A stretch of 64,000 bases of DNA from Clostridium sp. 12(A) (GCA_000526575.1 JAGI01000002.1:2403501-2467500); one strand, 5' to 3'. Shown: positions 34,523 to 43,290, numbered from the stretch's first letter. Numbers and translations: made by a program. The notes: generated by a model not told the origin, from the sequence alone.

Positions 34523-35695
34523 ATGAAGAAAATAAAAAAAGCCCTTTTAGTCACAACAGTCAGCGGATTTGTCCCACAATTTGAAATGTCAAATGTACAA
34601 ATTCTTCAAAGTATGGGATATGAAATTCATTATGCTTCCAACTTCCATACCCCATCATACGGAAGCGATAATCATCGTCTTGAGGGAACTGGAATTATAC
34701 AACATCAGATTGATTTTGTTAGAAGCCCCTTTCATTTGCAAAATATAAAAGTTTTTAAACAGCTTAAACAGTTAATGATGGCTGAACAGTTTTCACTTGT
34801 TCATTGTCATACACCCATGGGGGGAGTCATGGCACGGCTGGCTGCACGATCAACAAAAACAGGACCCGTTATTTATACAGCACATGGATTCCACTTTTAT
34901 ACAGGAGCTTCTATTATTAACTGGCTGTTTTATTACCCTATAGAAAAATTCCTTTCATACTTTACTGACGAACAAATCTGCATTAACAAAGAGGATTACG
35001 AGCGTGCCAAACAACATTTTCATGCAAATCATGTAAGTTATATACCTGGCGTTGGCTTGGACTTCAATAAAATCAAAAAAACAGTTGATGTCACAAATAA
35101 AAAAATAGAGCTTGGACTTCCTTTAGATAAAATAATTCTTCTTTCATCAGGGGAATTAATAAAACGAAAAAATCATGAGACAGTTATACGGGCTATTGCA
35201 AAATTAAAAAACGACACATCTCTTTTTTATGATAAAATCCATTATGTTATTTGTGGGCAAGGAGAATTGGCTCAACACCTTAAGCAGTTGAGTGATAAAC
35301 TTGATATAACAGAATCGGTATCCTTTCTTGGATACCGCGAAGATATGATGGATATATTTCAAATTGCAGACATCTTCCTATTTCCATCTTTTCAGGAAGG
35401 GCTTCCTGTGGCTCTTTTGGAAGCAATGGCATATGGTTTACCCGTTATCTGTTCCGACATTAGGGGAAGTAATGATTTGTTAGGCGGAAATGCCAGAAAA
35501 TCAATGGGATTTTGTGATGGTGGTATTATGATAAAAAGAGCTAATGACGTACCTACTTATAGTCAGGCTATTTCTTATATGATAAAGAATAAGAATATAT
35601 TGCATGCTATGGGAGAAAAAAATAGCGAAAGAACTAAATATTTTAGCAGTGAAAATGTCAAAAATACCATGAAAAATATTTATGTAAAATATTAA
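34523..35695 (+). CDS. Family 4 glycosyltransferase
   Basis: A 390-residue GT-B enzyme. The N-terminal half shows VHCHTPMGGVMARLAAR and YTAHGFHFYTGAS, a hallmark of EPS transferases of the EpsD/CapM kind. The C-terminal half has ILLSSGELIKRKNHETVI, FLGYREDMMDIFQIADIF and the nucleotide-sugar motif FQEGLPVALLEAMAYGLPV (EX7E type). It would add a hexose or hexosamine to the growing lipid-linked repeat. GGGGG lies just before the ATG. It is the last gene of the plus-strand run; the IS cluster starts about 90 bases downstream. Confidence 0.92.
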   Translation: MKKIKKALLVTTVSGFVPQFEMSNVQILQSMGYEIHYASNFHTPSYGSDNHRLEGTGIIQHQIDFVRSPFHLQNIKVFKQLKQLMMAEQFSLVHCHTPMGGVMARLAARSTKTGPVIYTAHGFHFYTGASIINWLFYYPIEKFLSYFTDEQICINKEDYERAKQHFHANHVSYIPGVGLDFNKIKKTVDVTNKKIELGLPLDKIILLSSGELIKRKNHETVIRAIAKLKNDTSLFYDKIHYVICGQGELAQHLKQLSDKLDITESVSFLGYREDMMDIFQIADIFLFPSFQEGLPVALLEAMAYGLPVICSDIRGSNDLLGGNARKSMGFCDGGIMIKRANDVPTYSQAISYMIKNKNILHAMGEKNSERTKYFSSENVKNTMKNIYVKY

Positions 35696-35760
35696 TATAA
35701 TAAGATTTTATCCTTGCTGTTGGAACATGCTTAAAAGTATAATTCGGGTTCACAAATCCT

Positions 35761-35780
35761 TAAGGTTCTTAAGTACCTTA
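35761..35780. repeat. 20-bp palindrome, left remnant of an older IS66 relative
   Basis: TAAGGTTCTTAAGTACCTTA is a near-perfect palindrome. A close copy (TAAGGCACTTAAGTACCTTA) lies at 38923-38942 in the second IS66 element, 19 bases before its tnpA start. Here it abuts the insertion point of the first IS66 element and looks like the upstream region of a third tnpA. Confidence 0.75.
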
Positions 35781-35843
35781 TAGGAAGTAAGCGCTACATA
35801 AAGAAGTGTATTGATCTTTCTGGATTTTTCACCTCTCGAAAAA

Positions 35844-37439
35844 TCAAATAGTACCTTTATTCAAGCCACAGGATTTTTGCATTGCTTCTGACCAAGGCAT
35901 CAGTTCTTCCAGGATACTATCGGGCTCATTTTTGTAGTCCAGCATCTTAGTCATAACTGTTTCCAGATAAAGACGGATGTTTAATCCATTTGCTTTGGCT
36001 GTTTCTGCAAGCGTGTAAACAATTGCACTTGCTTTGGCACCTTTTACAGTGTCATGAAAGAGGAAGTTTTTTCTTCCCATAACATATGATTTCACGGCTC
36101 TTTCAGCTGCGTTATTACTAATGGAGCATCTTCCATCAAGGAGGTAATTCTCCATATACGATTTTTGGTTTTGGGCATAGTTAATTGCCTTGGCAAGCTT
36201 TGATCCGCCAAGGGCATTTATCCCATTCACCCACTTCCAGAATGCATCCAGTACAGGTCGCTCCAGTTCAAGACGCTTTTTCTGTCGCTCTTCTGGTTCT
36301 AAGTCTTTCAGTTCTTTCTCTATCTGAAAGAGTTGGTTGCAGTAGGAATAGCCTGTGTAGGCTTCAGATTTTTCGGAGCATGATCCCTTCTTCTTGGGAA
36401 TCGCTTCGAACATATATCTTCGAAGATGTGCCCAGCACCCGCATCGGGTAATGTCACTCAAACGGTTGTATCCGCTGAAGCCGTCCGTATGGACAAACCC
36501 GTGATAATCAGCAAGGAACTTTGCTGCATGATAGCCGCCCCTTGATGGTTGATACTCGTAAAGCACAATCCGGTGCTCTTCAAATGCACCGCTGGTGTAC
36601 AACCATATGTAAGACTTTGATTCTGGAGTCTTGCCATCTTCATTCAAAACCTGGCATGTCGTCTCGTCTACATGAATGACGGACTGCCTAAGAAGATACT
36701 CATGATATCTCTCATAAACGGGTTCCAGATATTCTTCTGCGCATGTATTGAACCAGCTGGCAATGGTTCCACGATTCAGCTTGACTCCCAGCTGTGCCCA
36801 ATCCTGCTCCTGACGATAAAACGGAAGATAGTTCGTACACTTCTGATACATGATGTAAGAGACCGCTGTAGCAGAAGCCATACTGTGATTGATGAGTGGC
36901 TTTGGCACAGGTGCCTTCTCAATGGTTGAATCACCATCTTCACGGCACTGTGGACATGCATAGCTATGCTGTACGTATTGGACACGTTCCACTTTTGCTG
37001 GAGTGATATGAATCTCTTCACGAACAACTTTGGAGCCGATATCTTCCATTTTAGTATTACAGTAAGGGCAGTTACGAGAATCACCTTCCAGTAAAAGCTC
37101 AATGGTCCTTATCGGTACATTTTTTGTAAGTTCATCATGCGTAGCACGGGATTTTTTCTTCTCATGCGCTGTCACATTGATCATTTCCGGTTCGTGAACG
37201 TGTTCATCAATTCCCAACTGATCGAACAAGCTGAGTTGTCCGTCAATGTAAGGTAAGTTCGATGATTTCTCACTGGAAATACCAAAGATTTTTCGTTTCA
37301 GTTCATTAATTGTTTCCGTGAGGTTTGCAATGGTCTGGTTTAATTGTTCCATCTGATGATCTTTTGCTTCCAGCTGTTTGAGCAGATTACTGACCAGCAG
37401 ATTCATGTTAAGATCTTCGGTTTCAACAGACTTTTTCAT
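35844..37439 (-). CDS. tnpC: IS66 transposase TnpC (copy 1, intact)
   Basis: A 531-residue DDE transposase. The N-terminal coiled coil (about 10-55, ending LKRKIFGISSEKS) is the leucine-rich region of the family. It is followed by DGQLSLFDQLG, a zinc-binding CPYC...CPQC region, and the catalytic acids in HVDETTCQVL (Asp), FVHTDGFSGYNRL (Asp) and SISNNAAERAVK (Glu). No frameshift or internal stop is seen. Start taken at the second ATG (37437-37439), nine bases after AAGGAGG; the first ATG is too close to that site. Confidence 0.95.
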   Translation of the reverse strand: MKKSVETEDLNMNLLVSNLLKQLEAKDHQMEQLNQTIANLTETINELKRKIFGISSEKSSNLPYIDGQLSLFDQLGIDEHVHEPEMINVTAHEKKKSRATHDELTKNVPIRTIELLLEGDSRNCPYCNTKMEDIGSKVVREEIHITPAKVERVQYVQHSYACPQCREDGDSTIEKAPVPKPLINHSMASATAVSYIMYQKCTNYLPFYRQEQDWAQLGVKLNRGTIASWFNTCAEEYLEPVYERYHEYLLRQSVIHVDETTCQVLNEDGKTPESKSYIWLYTSGAFEEHRIVLYEYQPSRGGYHAAKFLADYHGFVHTDGFSGYNRLSDITRCGCWAHLRRYMFEAIPKKKGSCSEKSEAYTGYSYCNQLFQIEKELKDLEPEERQKKRLELERPVLDAFWKWVNGINALGGSKLAKAINYAQNQKSYMENYLLDGRCSISNNAAERAVKSYVMGRKNFLFHDTVKGAKASAIVYTLAETAKANGLNIRLYLETVMTKMLDYKNEPDSILEELMPWSEAMQKSCGLNKGTI

Positions 37440-37533
37440 GACCATGTACCTCCTTGAATGATATACTTATTATACCACAAAGGAGACCGCAAAGCCAGTA
37501 AATAAGCGGTTCTGCGTGTACTTTATCAGATGC

Positions 37534-37887
37534 TTAAAAGGGCTTTTTGGCAACGGGTTTAATTGCCTTTGGCTGCTCAATAGAAAGACCTTCCATAAGC
37601 CAACGGAATTCCTGTCTGGTCAAATTTCTAACATCTTCTGAATTACGTGGCCACTGGAAACGGCCGGAATCTAACCGTTTATAAAGTAACACAAAACCAT
37701 CTTTGTCAAAATGCAGTGCCTTCAGTCTGTCGCATCTTTTTCCGCAGAAAAGAAAAAGGGAATTACTGAAAGGATCTAACTCATAGGTATCCCGGACAAT
37801 TGCCATAAGACCGTCTATGCTACGCCTCATATCGGTGTAGCCGGCCACAAGAAATATCTTTGCCACGCCGGAGAGATCACCTAGCAC
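37534..37887 (-). CDS. tnpB: IS66 accessory protein TnpB (copy 1)
   Basis: A 117-residue IS66 Orf2 protein with the family signatures VAGYTDMRRSIDGLMAI, PFSNSLFLFCGKRCDRLK, GFVLLYKRLDSGRFQWP and the C-terminal LTRQEFRWLMEGLSI. It is needed for transposition in IS66 elements but its mechanism is not known. Overlaps tnpA by seven bases, implying translational coupling. The C-terminus ends in a short basic tail. Confidence 0.95.
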   Translation of the reverse strand: MLGDLSGVAKIFLVAGYTDMRRSIDGLMAIVRDTYELDPFSNSLFLFCGKRCDRLKALHFDKDGFVLLYKRLDSGRFQWPRNSEDVRNLTRQEFRWLMEGLSIEQPKAIKPVAKKPF

Positions 37888-38246
37888 AGTTGTCGCAACG
37901 CATTTAATGTTGCTGTAATAATGGCGGCATCTGCATTGTTACTGATAGCCAAAACAAAGCCATTGTATTCCAGATGGATTGCAATCCGATCCGTTTGTTT
38001 TTTAGGAAGAACTGCTTTTGTTTCTTGCAGTTCGTTGTAGTGAATTGGTACAACTTCTGTTTTCTCTAGAACTTTTGGAACAGAGTCAGGAATCATAGAG
38101 GCTTTCTTCCTCAGCCGCTTTATATTGTAATAAAAAGAGCTGGTAGGTATACCATTCTGACTGCACCAGGCGTAATCAGATAAGCCGCTTACGCGGCACT
38201 GCTGGATGCAATCCATCCAGTATTCATCTTTTTGAGCTTTTGTCAT
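37881..38246 (-). CDS. tnpA: IS66 accessory protein TnpA (copy 1)
   Basis: A 121-residue IS66 Orf1 protein. The N-terminus (YWMDCIQQCRVSGLSDYAWC, then TSSFYYNIKRLRKKA) is a helix-turn-helix region typical of the family. The C-terminal part ends in a hydrophobic strand and ALRQLC, the usual ending. GGAGG lies just upstream of the ATG. The region between it and the right end holds two TTTTACT(T/C) boxes on the minus strand that may form its promoter or operator. Confidence 0.92.
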   Translation of the reverse strand: MTKAQKDEYWMDCIQQCRVSGLSDYAWCSQNGIPTSSFYYNIKRLRKKASMIPDSVPKVLEKTEVVPIHYNELQETKAVLPKKQTDRIAIHLEYNGFVLAISNNADAAIITATLNALRQLC

Positions 38247-38446
38247 ATTTTAAAATCCTCCAAGAAAATATGGAGTAAAATGATACAAAAGTTTGAAGTA
38301 AAATAGCAGTGAAATGCTACAACCTTTGTTGTTCAAGAACAGAACTTAGAGTGAATTACTCCAACTGTCCTTATTTTACAGCAAAAAAAGTCAATTAGCA
38401 CGACGGTAGATTATGTTGCGCTTACTATAGGAATGTAGACTCATCT

Positions 38447-38560
38447 ATGGATTCCCTGACTTTAACTACTCATCAACGAAACCACAATTACTGGCTTTCT
38501 CGAACTCGAGATTGCAGAGCGAGTGGAGAGACCGTTTCTTGCGGGTGCAAAACCTGCTAA
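38447..38560 (+). pseudogene. Start of a decayed IS66 tnpA split by IS66 copy 1
   Basis: A 37-codon frame MDSLTLTTHQ...CRASGETVSCG. It lines up with TnpA of copy 2 (MDHLTVATDF...CRASNQKVSDW): same start MDxLT, the Trp, Arg and CRAS...VS..C all in register. The 19 bases between the palindrome and the ATG also match copy 2 in length exactly and at 14 positions, once copy 1 and one target repeat are removed. So copy 1 jumped into the leader of an older relative. The frame stops early at TAA. Confidence 0.75.
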
Positions 38561-38574
38561 GGAAAGTCAAGAAT

Positions 38575-38632
38575 AAAAAGGCATCATTAATAAGGAACGA
38601 GAGTTGCTCCTTCCTTAGAATGAGGCCTTTTT
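38575..38632. terminator. Bidirectional hairpin terminator
   Basis: AAAAAGGCATCATT (38575-38588) pairs with AATGAGGCCTTTTT (38619-38632), with AAGGA/TCCTT inside. It lies just after the 3' end of the IS110 fragment. Confidence 0.75.
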
Positions 38633-38645
38633 GTTAGCTTTATAG

Positions 38646-38849
38646 TTAATTCGTCAGATAGGCATCCCTAACCTTTGCGTAATAAATATGAAAGAATTTA
38701 TTCAAACCCGCGATTTTTGCAACCTTCTTAGGTTTGCCTTCACTTTTTTTCTTTTTCACGTAGTCATATACAGCGTTATCAGTTGGTTTCTGCCTCGAAA
38801 ATGAGGCAATTATTTCATATCCTACTTTTCTCAAAGATTTAGATCCACG
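38646..38849 (-). pseudogene. C-terminal fragment of an IS110-family transposase
   Basis: 67 residues open up to the edge of IS66 copy 2, beginning RGSKSLRKVGYEIIASF and ending GLNKFFHIYYAKVRDAY. The block EGKPKKVAKIAGLNKFF is the usual IS110/IS1111-type ending (KxYKVAxxAxxNKLLRxIY). The N-terminal and catalytic parts are missing; the break coincides exactly with the left inverted repeat of IS66 copy 2, so that insertion or a later deletion removed them. Confidence 0.8.
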
Positions 38850-38922
38850 GTAAGCGTCAAAAGTGTCGGTGTATATTTTTTCACTTTTAATTGTGAGTTA
38901 ATGTCTCTAATTTTAAAAGTCT

Positions 38923-38942
38923 TAAGGCACTTAAGTACCTTA
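38923..38942. promoter_or_regulatory. 20-bp palindrome upstream of tnpA (copy 2)
   Basis: TAAGGCACTTAAGTACCTTA, 19 bases before the tnpA ATG and conserved with 35761-35780. Its position fits an operator for transposase control. Confidence 0.5.
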
Positions 38943-38961
38943 AAGGATTGGAGATTTATCT

Positions 38962-39336
38962 ATGGATCACTTAACCGTAGCAACTGATTTCCACAAACTC
39001 ATTCTTTGGATTGAACGGATTCAGGAATGCAGGGCAAGCAATCAGAAAGTGTCTGATTGGTGTACCGCTCATGATGTCAGTATAAAATCCTATTATTACT
39101 GGCTTCGCAAGATTAAGCGCGAAGCGTTTGATGCTATTCCTGCTGAAAGAGAAACTAAAGTTCCAACAGTTGCCTCCCGGCCCTCTATGTTTGCTGAAAT
39201 GCCGCATACAACTGCCAATTTCAGCTCATCAACCGCTGTCATCATCAGACTTGGAAACACAACTCTGGAAATCCAGAATGGTGCGGACCAAGAAACAATC
39301 GAAAATCCCCTTCGTACCATCAGGCATCTATGTTAG
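38962..39336 (+). CDS. tnpA: IS66 accessory protein TnpA (copy 2)
   Basis: A 124-residue IS66 Orf1 protein: helix-turn-helix region LWIERIQECRASNQKVSDWC with SYYYWLRKIK, a variable middle, and the C-terminal IIRLGNTTLEIQNGADQETI then LRTIRHLC. GGATTGGAG lies eight bases before the ATG. Intact, although the element's tnpC is broken. Overlaps tnpB by seven bases. Confidence 0.92.
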   Translation: MDHLTVATDFHKLILWIERIQECRASNQKVSDWCTAHDVSIKSYYYWLRKIKREAFDAIPAERETKVPTVASRPSMFAEMPHTTANFSSSTAVIIRLGNTTLEIQNGADQETIENPLRTIRHLC

Positions 39337-39686
39337 GCGACATTTCAAAGGCAAAACATATCTATCTTGCCTGCGGTTACACGGATATGCGCAAATCCAT
39401 TGATGGCCTGTCCGCCATTGTACAGCAAAACTTCAGACTTGATCCTTTTTCCAACAGCCTGTTTTTATTCTGTGGACGCAAATGTAACCGCATTAAAGCT
39501 CTCTTCTGGGAAGGTGATGGTTTTGTCTTACTTTATAAGAGGCTTGAGAATGGAACATTCCAGTGGCCCAGGACACAGGCTGAAGTACGGCTGATTTCAG
39601 GGCAGGAGTTTAGGTGGCTCATGGAAGGGCTGTCCATTAACCAACCAAAAGCAGTGAAGAAATCTCAGCCGGAAAGTATTATATAA
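39330..39686 (+). CDS. tnpB: IS66 accessory protein TnpB (copy 2)
   Basis: A 118-residue IS66 Orf2 protein with ACGYTDMRKSIDGLSAIV, PFSNSLFLFCGRKCNRIK, GFVLLYKRLENGTFQWP and GQEFRWLMEGLSI. Closely parallel to the copy 1 protein, with clear differences along its length, so the two elements are relatives and not duplicates. Intact frame. Confidence 0.94.
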   Translation: MLGDISKAKHIYLACGYTDMRKSIDGLSAIVQQNFRLDPFSNSLFLFCGRKCNRIKALFWEGDGFVLLYKRLENGTFQWPRTQAEVRLISGQEFRWLMEGLSINQPKAVKKSQPESII

Positions 39687-39773
39687 AAGTCCTCCAAATG
39701 TCGTATTTACTGGATTTTACGGCATCTTTATGGTATAATTATGACAGTTAAAAAGCAAAGGGACTGTTATTAA

Positions 39774-41187
39774 ATGGAGCATAACAATCAGGTTGAAAAT
39801 CTCGAAAACCATATCGCTGAGTTGGTAAAAGAGAACCTTCTTCTTCATGAAAAGGTTACTTTTCTGACCAGAAGATTTATGGCAGGACTACGGAGTAGAC
39901 ATCATCTCTCGGACTCGAGGGACAGATGTCTCTTTTTGATGAAGCGGAAGTCTCGGCAGATCCGAAGGCTGCAGAACCGAACTTAAAAGACGTTGCCTCC
40001 TACCGCCGCCGGAAGCATAAAGGGCAAAAGGAAGAACTGTTAAAGGATCTCCCTCATGAAAAGAAACTCTGTACTCTTGCGGAAGAGGATCGTTTCTGCG
40101 AGACCTGTGGCACTCCCCTTGTATCTGTTGGGGAAGAATTCGTCCGCACAGAGATTGAATTTATTCCTGCCAAAGTACGTGTAATTGATTATTACCGTGA
40201 GACCTTTGAATGCAGAAAGTGCCGTAAGGAAGGAAAAGGAATGGGAAAACCTATGAGCAGCCTTAAGCCGTGCAACGATGTCAAACTGGATCCTTACCAG
40301 TTATCGTGACTGGCTTTACCCGGTGGTTGGGCTTCTTCATAAAAAACTGTTAGAACAGCAATAGCTTCACATCGATGAAACGCCCGTACAGGTCATGAAT
40401 GAACCGGACCGGAAGAATACAACGGATTCTTATATGTGGGTTTACTGCTCCATCAAAGACTTCGGGCAGCCAATCAGCCAGTTCGTATATCAGCCAGGGA
40501 GGAGCGGAACATATCCTCAGGAATATCTGAAAGGATACCATGGATTCATTCATACCGATGCTTACAAAGGCTATGAAAAAGTATCCGGTATTACCCGGTG
40601 CATCTGCTGGACCCATCTACGGAGATACTTTGTTGAAGCACTTCCCAAAGATGTCGACAGCCCGGAAGCAACCATTCCAGCCCAGGCAGTCAAATATATC
40701 AACCAGCTTTTTGAGATTGAGAAAAAACTGGAGGTTCTATCCCAAGCAGGGCGGAAGGAACAGCGTCTGGTACAGGAAAAGCCTGTACTGGATGGCCTTT
40801 TGGTCGTGGGTAAAAGAGACCTCACCGAAAGTCCTTGCGAGTTCTAAACTGGGAAAAGCCTTTCAGTATGCGAATAACCAAAAAGAAGGACTGATGAATT
40901 ATCTTCTTGATGGCAACTGCAGCATATCAAACAATCTCGCAGAAAACAGCATCCGGCCATTTACAACTGGCCGGAAAAACTGGCTGTTCTCAGGAAGTCC
41001 CAAAGGAGCAGAAGCAAGTGCGGGTATCTATACTTTAATAGAAACGGCCAAAGCCAATGGATTAAATCCATGGAAGTACATAAAGTTCATTCTCAGCGAT
41101 ATTCCCAGAACTTCATTTCTTGAATATCCAGAATATCTGGAAGAACATATGCCATGGGAGCCGATGATTCAAAAACTTTGCCGTTAA
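39774..41187 (+). pseudogene. IS66 transposase tnpC (copy 2), multiply disrupted
   Basis: Read in pieces it gives an IS66 TnpC: coiled coil MEHNNQVENLENHIAELVKE, then a one-base loss near 39870 (the RRLYGRTTE region), a stop at 39896, GQMSLFDEAEV, a zinc region FCETCG...CRKCRKEG, an internal deletion near 40273 that joins SSLKP to ATMSNW and drops roughly 50 residues around the expected PLYRQEQ block, a stop at 40362 before LHIDETPVQVM (first Asp), HTDAYKGYEKV (second Asp), a one-base insertion near 40795 and the rest with SISNNLAENSIRPF (Glu). At least three frame changes and two stops, so it cannot make an active enzyme. Confidence 0.92.
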
Positions 41188-41253
41188 AAGACAGCTTTCA
41201 ATTATAAACAGAGGCTGTCTGTTTTTCTATACACCAACTTATTTGACACTTAC

Positions 41254-41765
41254 CATAATTCTGGCTGTAGCATTCGTTAATCTCACATTTTCAGGAACAA
41301 GGACCAGCTCACGACGTACATACTCTTCACTAATTTGCTCATCTGTGTTTTGAAGAAATAGCAGACCTAATCTTCTTCTGCGAGAAGTGTAACTATCTTG
41401 TTGACTTTAAAGCCCTTGAACATATCTGAATGAGCTAATAGCTCCTCTTCAAGTCTAGAAGAAACCTATTCCACTTCAGCTTCAGCTAAGAGATTCATTT
41501 GTACAGGGGTGTCGATCGCTTTTGGATCGCTTGAAGCACAAAAAAGCTATTTGGTAAGATAATAAAGTTACTCTTCAAGGGGTAAACTGTACCCTGATAG
41601 TTAAACACAGAAAAAGAGGCTGTGCTTAACTATCAGGGTACAGTTTACCTCTTTTTCTCAATAATTAGACGGAGAGACTTGATTAGTTCAGACTGTTCAA
41701 AGACCACTGCTTTCAGTTGTTAAATAGTATCTTTATGTTCACGCAGATGAATGTTTTCTTAACTT
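41254..41765 (-). pseudogene. Relic of another IS66 tnpC, N-terminal part
   Basis: Minus-strand reading with many stops still shows the N-terminal TnpC order: ENIHLREHKDTI and LKAVVFEQSELIKSLRLIIE (coiled coil), LYYLTK then a stop and LFCASSDPKAIDTP, VQMNLLAEAEVE (compare GQMSLFDEAEVS in copy 2), and EEYVRRELVLVPENVRL (compare EEFVRTEIEFIPAKVRV). It is cut at 41254 by the right end of IS66 copy 2, and a 69-base palindrome sits within it. The C-terminal catalytic half is absent. Confidence 0.75.
41581..41649. repeat. 69-base near-perfect inverted repeat inside a tnpC relic
   Basis: GGTAAACTGTACCCTGATAG... (41581-41610) pairs with the mirror arm at 41620-41649, one mismatch, 9-base loop. The arm outer part (ACTGTACCC) is like the terminal repeats of IS150-group IS3 elements. 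It interrupts the relic between the LRLIIE and LYYLTK blocks, which otherwise read on in register, so it behaves as a small insertion. Confidence 0.8.
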
Positions 41766-41912
41766 AAAGCCACTGTCTCTCTGCTTGGTTAACAGTCTCT
41801 TATACAAGAAAAAGATGTCTTACAAAAGCATAGTAAGGGAGTGTTCCAAAACCAACTTACGTTTTTTTTGTAATCAAAATAGAGTGTTTTACTCCAGTTT
41901 CAATGCTTATAC

Positions 41913-43052
41913 TTACCGATTCAATCTAGTATTAAAAAATTTCATATAAAGTAAATCAATCTTTTTATTCAAAACCCCTGTTACCTTTTGAAATAGAATA
42001 GCAATTATCATTATAATTATAATAGTAACTAAGATAGTTTGAATAACTGCTAAATTATATTTAAAACGTGTACTCAATCTAAGAAAAAGCCACGAAGAAA
42101 TACTAATTAGTATTGGGTAATGCACCATATATATTGCCATTGAATAATTTCCAAGAAACTGAAATAGTTTTTTTTCCATTAATTTTTTTAAAGGGTGCCA
42201 ATATAATGTAACATATAGAAGTAAAAATGCTCCTATAATATGATAATACAGTACAACATCTCCTTTAAAAATTAAAAACCTATACATTATAAATTCCGGC
42301 TTCATATATGTTGGAACCCCGAAAAAATATAAAGATATAATTAGCAATACAATTGCTTGCAAATTACTTAATTGCCTGCAATTACCTTTAGAATACCAGT
42401 CTGCAAGCAATAACCCCAATATACAAGGAACATAATAAATATCCTGCAAATTAATCATTAAAGCAATCGCTATTATGTATATATAATGTCGTTTAGATGA
42501 GCGCCCCCAAATAGACTTGAGTAAGATCACCAGAAATGATCCTTTAAAAATATATGGCATTGTCCATAAAGTATTATTATATTTCCTTGCTTCTGTAAAA
42601 ATGTGTAACAATACTTTAAAAAAATTAACATTATAAGGATTCCAATCACCAAACCATAACGTTTTTGTGCTTTCTATTATATCCCGATAAAAAGTTAAAT
42701 TTAATGCAAAAAGTAACCAAACCATGAAACAAGACAAAACTATAGGCATCGTCAACTTAAAAAAACGCAACGTAGAAAAACTAACAATGGCACTTTTGCC
42801 TTTTTCATGCACAAAATATGCACCAAATCCAGTTAATATAAAAAAAATCATCACTGCACTATTTCCTGCAAATAATACGGATAATGGTGATTGTCCTATT
42901 AAGATATCTAAATAATTGCTAATATGGCTTATATTCTCTCCTCCCCAATAAGCTGCTGGATAGTACATCACTGTTAGATGATTAAATAAAACTATCAACG
43001 CGGCTATTCCTCTTATGCCCTCAACATTCTTAATACGCATATTTTTACTCAC
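41913..43052 (-). CDS. Acyltransferase family 3 (OafA/NolL-type), membrane
   Basis: A 379-residue integral membrane O-acyltransferase with about ten hydrophobic helices. The N-terminal signature GIRGIAALIVLFNHLTVMYY (catalytic His in the first helix) and FILTGFGAYFVHEKG mark the family. It would acetylate or otherwise acylate the surface glycan, using a cytosolic acyl donor. It stands between IS relics, on the same strand as the following glycan genes. The 3' side is within 150 bases of a tnpC relic, and the gene is strongly AT-rich like the rest of the second locus. The acyl group and the target are unknown. Confidence 0.9.
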   Translation of the reverse strand: MSKNMRIKNVEGIRGIAALIVLFNHLTVMYYPAAYWGGENISHISNYLDILIGQSPLSVLFAGNSAVMIFFILTGFGAYFVHEKGKSAIVSFSTLRFFKLTMPIVLSCFMVWLLFALNLTFYRDIIESTKTLWFGDWNPYNVNFFKVLLHIFTEARKYNNTLWTMPYIFKGSFLVILLKSIWGRSSKRHYIYIIAIALMINLQDIYYVPCILGLLLADWYSKGNCRQLSNLQAIVLLIISLYFFGVPTYMKPEFIMYRFLIFKGDVVLYYHIIGAFLLLYVTLYWHPLKKLMEKKLFQFLGNYSMAIYMVHYPILISISSWLFLRLSTRFKYNLAVIQTILVTIIIIMIIAILFQKVTGVLNKKIDLLYMKFFNTRLNR

Positions 43053-43215
43053 CTTTTTTTATATCAGTTTAACAATAATTATATAAAAAGTAAATGGTAA
43101 TTTGATGAGGTATAATTAATTTCGTAAATTTAATTTCATATAGATAGACATGTTCTACAGCCGTTTGGTAAAATAAAGTCACCACAACCAAATCTCACTA
43201 AGAAGGCTATATAAC

Positions 43216-43290
43216 ATGTCTGATAACAATATACAGTTAAACCACGAACTTATCCATAATGAATTGAAAAATTGTAACCACATAGTTTAA
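43216..43290 (+). pseudogene. Possible N-terminal stub of an IS256-family transposase
   Basis: 24 codons MSDNNIQLNHELIHNELKNC then a stop. It resembles the first residues of IS256/Mutator-type transposases (pattern NNIxLxxELIxxELKNLV). Nothing of the rest of the gene is seen. Short, so tentative. Confidence 0.35.

Larger units (their letters stand above)
35787..38425 (-). mobile_element. Complete IS66-family element (copy 1)
   Basis: A 2639-bp element with tnpA, tnpB and tnpC on the minus strand. The ends are inverted repeats GTAAGCGCTACATAA (left) and, read inward from the right end at 38425, GTAAGCGCAACATAA; GTAAG ends are typical of IS66. It is flanked by a perfect 8-bp target duplication TATAGGAA (35779-35786 and 38426-38433). 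All three genes are full length, so it appears recent and possibly active. Confidence 0.95.
38850..41253 (+). mobile_element. Decayed IS66-family element (copy 2)
   Basis: A 2404-bp element on the plus strand. Left end GTAAGCGTCAAAAGTGTCGG; right end, read inward from 41253, GTAAGTGTCAAATAAGTTGG; both then continue TGTATA. tnpA and tnpB look intact but tnpC carries frameshifts, stops and a deletion. The flanks (GATCCACG left, CATAATTC right) are not a target duplication: the left flank is an IS110 fragment and the right flank a different IS66 tnpC relic, so a deletion or recombination followed insertion. Confidence 0.92.
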
